A DNA stretch of 6,945 nucleotides from Treponema sp. (GTDB taxonomy: Bacteria > Spirochaetota > Spirochaetia > Treponematales > Treponemataceae): assembly GCA_024691265.1 (NCBI GenBank), contig JAILNT010000005.1, positions 1 through 6,945 on the forward strand, given 5' to 3'. The position numbers and the translations under genes are program-made. The notes under the pieces are model-generated. The model made no database searches. It had not been told where the DNA came from and worked only from the letters and a program-made list of their open reading frames with translations. This document shows, piece after piece, positions 5,389 to 6,945 of the stretch (positions are counted from its first letter, which is position 1; each line of letters starts with the position of its first letter).

Positions 5389-5715
5389 TCATCTACTTTT
5401 ATGTAATACAACTATAAAAGCAAGTATGAAAAGTAAATCAGGTAAAATTGTAAAAAGCAATTTAGGTAAATCTATTCCACAGAACTTATATTCCCAAGCA
5501 ATATATATTCCAGAATATATAAAAAGCTCAAATACAATGCCTGCATACTTTATAATAATTCCTAAAGCTATAAAAACCCATTCACAAGTTCTATTACGGC
5601 TCCAGACGGCTATAGAAAGAAATGCTGCAAAAGCTCCAAAAAGAAGCTTTATCACATACAACAAAAAATCACTTTGCGATAGTAATATCCCATATATTGT
5701 TTTTAAGTTTTCCAA
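5389..5715 (-). CDS. Small three-helix membrane protein, unknown function
   Basis: The frame encodes 108 residues with no internal Met. The start is a TTG at 5713-5715, supported by GAGG (5721-5724) 5 bases upstream. This makes it overlap the end of the preceding gene by 47 bases, so translational coupling is likely. Hydrophobic segments lie at about 16-38, 46-70 and 85-104, separated by the basic loop WSRNRTCEW (38-46) and a short loop around EYKFCGIDLPK. The tail HKSR is basic. I do not recognise a named family. Position between a PBP1C-associated gene and an ASCH gene suggests an envelope role but does not prove one. Later starts (TTG at residues 18-19, GTG at 21) have no ribosome site and would cut into the first helix. 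Confidence 0.7.
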   Translation of the reverse strand: MENLKTIYGILLSQSDFLLYVIKLLFGAFAAFLSIAVWSRNRTCEWVFIALGIIIKYAGIVFELFIYSGIYIAWEYKFCGIDLPKLLFTILPDLLFILAFIVVLHKSR

Positions 5716-6478
5716 AGACGCCTCTATCAGCTCCGAATGGTATTATACTAGGCTGATCATATAAAGGACTTATAACAATTTCACAATCAAGACAATGCTT
5801 TATGAAATCAGGATAATATTTCTTGTCCATTTTAGGAAAAAGATAAGGTCCTTTTCTTGTCCAATATTTTGTAATTTCCGGATCATACAAAAACCAATTC
5901 TTTTCTTCCCTTAAAGGAAGTTCTGCTATCATGTTATAAATAGCCCTTGTTATAGAAGCAACAACAGGAGCGGCTATATGTACAGATGAATTTTGTAAAG
6001 CAGTATCCTGAGCAGAAGATAATTCATTTTCTTTTACAACAAGAAGAACATGTTCTAAATCAAATGCTAAACAAGGTTCTATAATGACAACAGCTTCTGC
6101 ACTATAATCTATTTTTTCCCAATTCCATGGAATCCATTTAACAGCTTCCTTAGAAAGATTAAGCTTTGAAGCTTCTTTTGCTTCCTCAAGATTTCTATAT
6201 ATATAAACTTTATTTTTTGAAGCTAAAAGTTTATTTACAGCCTTTATGAGCTGAAAATCCTGCTCGGTATAAAAGAAACCCGTTATGCCTCTGTTTAATA
6301 TATTTTTGAGGACAGTATAAGCACTGTTTCCACCCCAACCCAATATAGCTCTACCAGCTTCCTGATACATATCAGTTAAACGAATACCTTTCTTTGTATA
6401 CAAGAAACAATTTCTAGCCCTAGTTACTGCACCATAGCGTTTATAAAGTTCTGATGCAAGAAAATCAACTTCCTTCAT
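5669..6478 (-). CDS. Conserved hypothetical protein resembling a class III aminotransferase without its catalytic core
   Basis: This complete protein has 269 residues. The start is fixed: an in-frame TAA lies about 12 bases above the ATG, although the ribosome site is weak. The N-terminus (ARNCFLYTKKGIRLTDMYQE, 21-40; then RAILGWGG, 43-50, and ALK-like TVLKNIL) looks like the opening strands of class III PLP aminotransferases. VNKLLASKNKVYIYRNLEEAKEA (81-103) resembles the following segment. The end (CEIVISPLYDQPSIIPFGADRGVF, 232-255) resembles the small-domain close. The large middle domain, with its Asp and the Schiff-base Lys motif, is not there; typical members have 400-460 residues. A distinct middle holds KWIPWNWEK (114-122), EAVVIIEPCLAF (128-139), SITRAIYNMIAELPLR (175-190) and YWTRKGPYLFP (205-215). 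It follows pbpC by 20 bases and overlaps the membrane-protein gene. It is probably not an aminotransferase enzyme; its role is unknown. The fold relation is inference. Confidence 0.75.
   Translation of the reverse strand: MKEVDFLASELYKRYGAVTRARNCFLYTKKGIRLTDMYQEAGRAILGWGGNSAYTVLKNILNRGITGFFYTEQDFQLIKAVNKLLASKNKVYIYRNLEEAKEASKLNLSKEAVKWIPWNWEKIDYSAEAVVIIEPCLAFDLEHVLLVVKENELSSAQDTALQNSSVHIAAPVVASITRAIYNMIAELPLREEKNWFLYDPEITKYWTRKGPYLFPKMDKKYYPDFIKHCLDCEIVISPLYDQPSIIPFGADRGVFGKLKNNIWDITIAK
5721..5724 (-). promoter_or_regulatory. Ribosome binding site supporting a TTG start
   Basis: GAGG on the minus strand lies inside the last codons of the upstream gene and 5 bases before the TTG of the 108-residue membrane protein. 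It is the main sequence support for that start, since the frame has no ATG. Confidence 0.5.
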
Positions 6479-6486
6479 TACGCCGT

Positions 6487-6515
6487 ATTATAGGAAAATC
6501 AATCATTGTTAGCAA
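6487..6515 (-). promoter_or_regulatory. Possible internal promoter before the 269-residue gene
   Basis: On the minus strand TTGCTA (6510-6515) and a perfect TATAAT (6487-6492) are separated by 17 bases and span the pbpC stop codon. Transcription would start about 2 bases before the ATG at 6478, giving an almost leaderless message, consistent with the weak ribosome site. Chance matches are common in AT-rich DNA. Confidence 0.3.
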
Positions 6516-6945
6516 GCACTTCAAACTTACAAGTTCTTACAGTTCCTTTAGAAGATGTGACTGTAAGCAAGTGTTTTCCTTCCCCTGGCTGCAAAGTAAT
6601 TTGATGAAAATGTTCCGTAGTTCCCATAAACTCCCCATCAATATCCCAATATAAAACACCTTCTGCATTTCTTGTAGATGCTTCCATAACAACAGCTCCT
6701 TTTGAACCATCTATTTCAACAGGAATAATAATTTTGGAATTATTTTCTGGAAATACAATATATAAATCTTCTCCATCGACTTCCTCATGCCAGGGTACAA
6801 AAGAAGGAAGCCTTTTATAGCCGAAATTATTTTTCGTATACCAGTGTTCAATATAAGAAGGAAGCACAAACATTTTTTTTATTAAAGGCAAGGTTCCTTC
6901 ATAAGGACCTTTTAAATCTGAAATATTTGCCTGATATTTTCCATC
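6499..6945 (-). CDS. pbpC: Penicillin-binding protein 1C, C-terminal part (runs in from right edge)
   Basis: The frame is open from the window edge (first visible residues DGKYQANISDLKGP) to TGA at 6499-6501, giving 148 residues. A TTG at 6889-6891 could look like a start, but the reading continues upstream without a stop and matches the end of a longer protein. The segment FVLPSYIEHWYTKNNFGYKRLPSF resembles the linker after the transpeptidase domain of PBP1C. Residues about 60-144 resemble the PBP1C C-terminal domain: DLYIVFPENNSKIIIPVEIDG, then GVLYWDIDGEFMGTT and QPGEGKHLLTVTSSKG. PBP1C is a bifunctional class A enzyme, with glycosyltransferase and transpeptidase domains in the periplasm; both lie outside this window, so activity cannot be judged. 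It appears to head the block-A transcription unit. Confidence 0.8.
   Translation of the reverse strand, partial: DGKYQANISDLKGPYEGTLPLIKKMFVLPSYIEHWYTKNNFGYKRLPSFVPWHEEVDGEDLYIVFPENNSKIIIPVEIDGSKGAVVMEASTRNAEGVLYWDIDGEFMGTTEHFHQITLQPGEGKHLLTVTSSKGTVRTCKFEVLANND

Noticed and set aside
5426..5764. Plus-strand 112-residue frame
   Set aside because: It is antisense to the small membrane protein and the end of the 269-residue gene, with no ribosome site.
6454..6654. Plus-strand 66-residue frame
   Set aside because: It is antisense to the pbpC end and the start of the next gene, with no supporting signal.
6499..6891. A separate 130-residue gene starting at TTG
   Set aside because: The frame stays open to the window edge and the upstream residues continue a PBP1C-like protein, so this is the tail of a longer gene.

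Overview
The window is AT-rich and every gene I can support lies on the minus strand, so it reads from the high-coordinate end to the low. Gene content, TTG starts, strong AGGAG-type ribosome binding sites and a tRNA gene without an encoded CCA suggest a spirochaete of the Treponema type. That placement is inference from protein resemblance; no 16S or other marker is present.

Block A (6945 to 4858): the C-terminal end of a penicillin-binding protein 1C (pbpC, entering from the right edge), an unusual 269-residue protein resembling a class III aminotransferase that has lost its core, a 108-residue membrane protein with a TTG start, and an ASCH-domain protein of the YhfF type. These genes are 20 bases apart, overlapping by 47, and about 15-24 apart, so they look like one transcription unit. 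Block B (4761 to 2338): a four-repeat S1 RNA-binding protein and a complete 3-oxoacyl-ACP synthase II (fabF), separated by 66 bases that hold two small hairpins.

Block C (2291 to 2139): a compact RNA cassette with a weak hairpin/T-run behind fabF, a -35/-10 promoter, tRNA-Arg(CCU) and a strong intrinsic terminator. Block D (2119 to 1): an exported SH3-domain protein, a membrane-anchored M48 zinc metalloprotease and the N-terminal part of a CHASE2 sensor protein. They are joined by a 4-base ATGA overlap and a 26-base overlap. The CHASE2 gene runs off the left edge and starts at TTG, so a scan for complete ATG-started frames would miss it. I see no good promoter between the tRNA terminator and block D, so the operon may depend on read-through.

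Themes: cell envelope (PBP1C, SH3/M48, CHASE2 input domain, membrane protein), fatty-acid elongation (FabF) and RNA/translation (S1, tRNA-Arg, possibly ASCH). I found no CRISPR array, insertion sequence, phage gene or recognised defence system. The most unusual items are the coreless aminotransferase-like protein, the two A-C mismatches in the tRNA, and the SH3-M48-CHASE2 operon directly behind a terminator. No intergenic stretch exceeds 100 bases.
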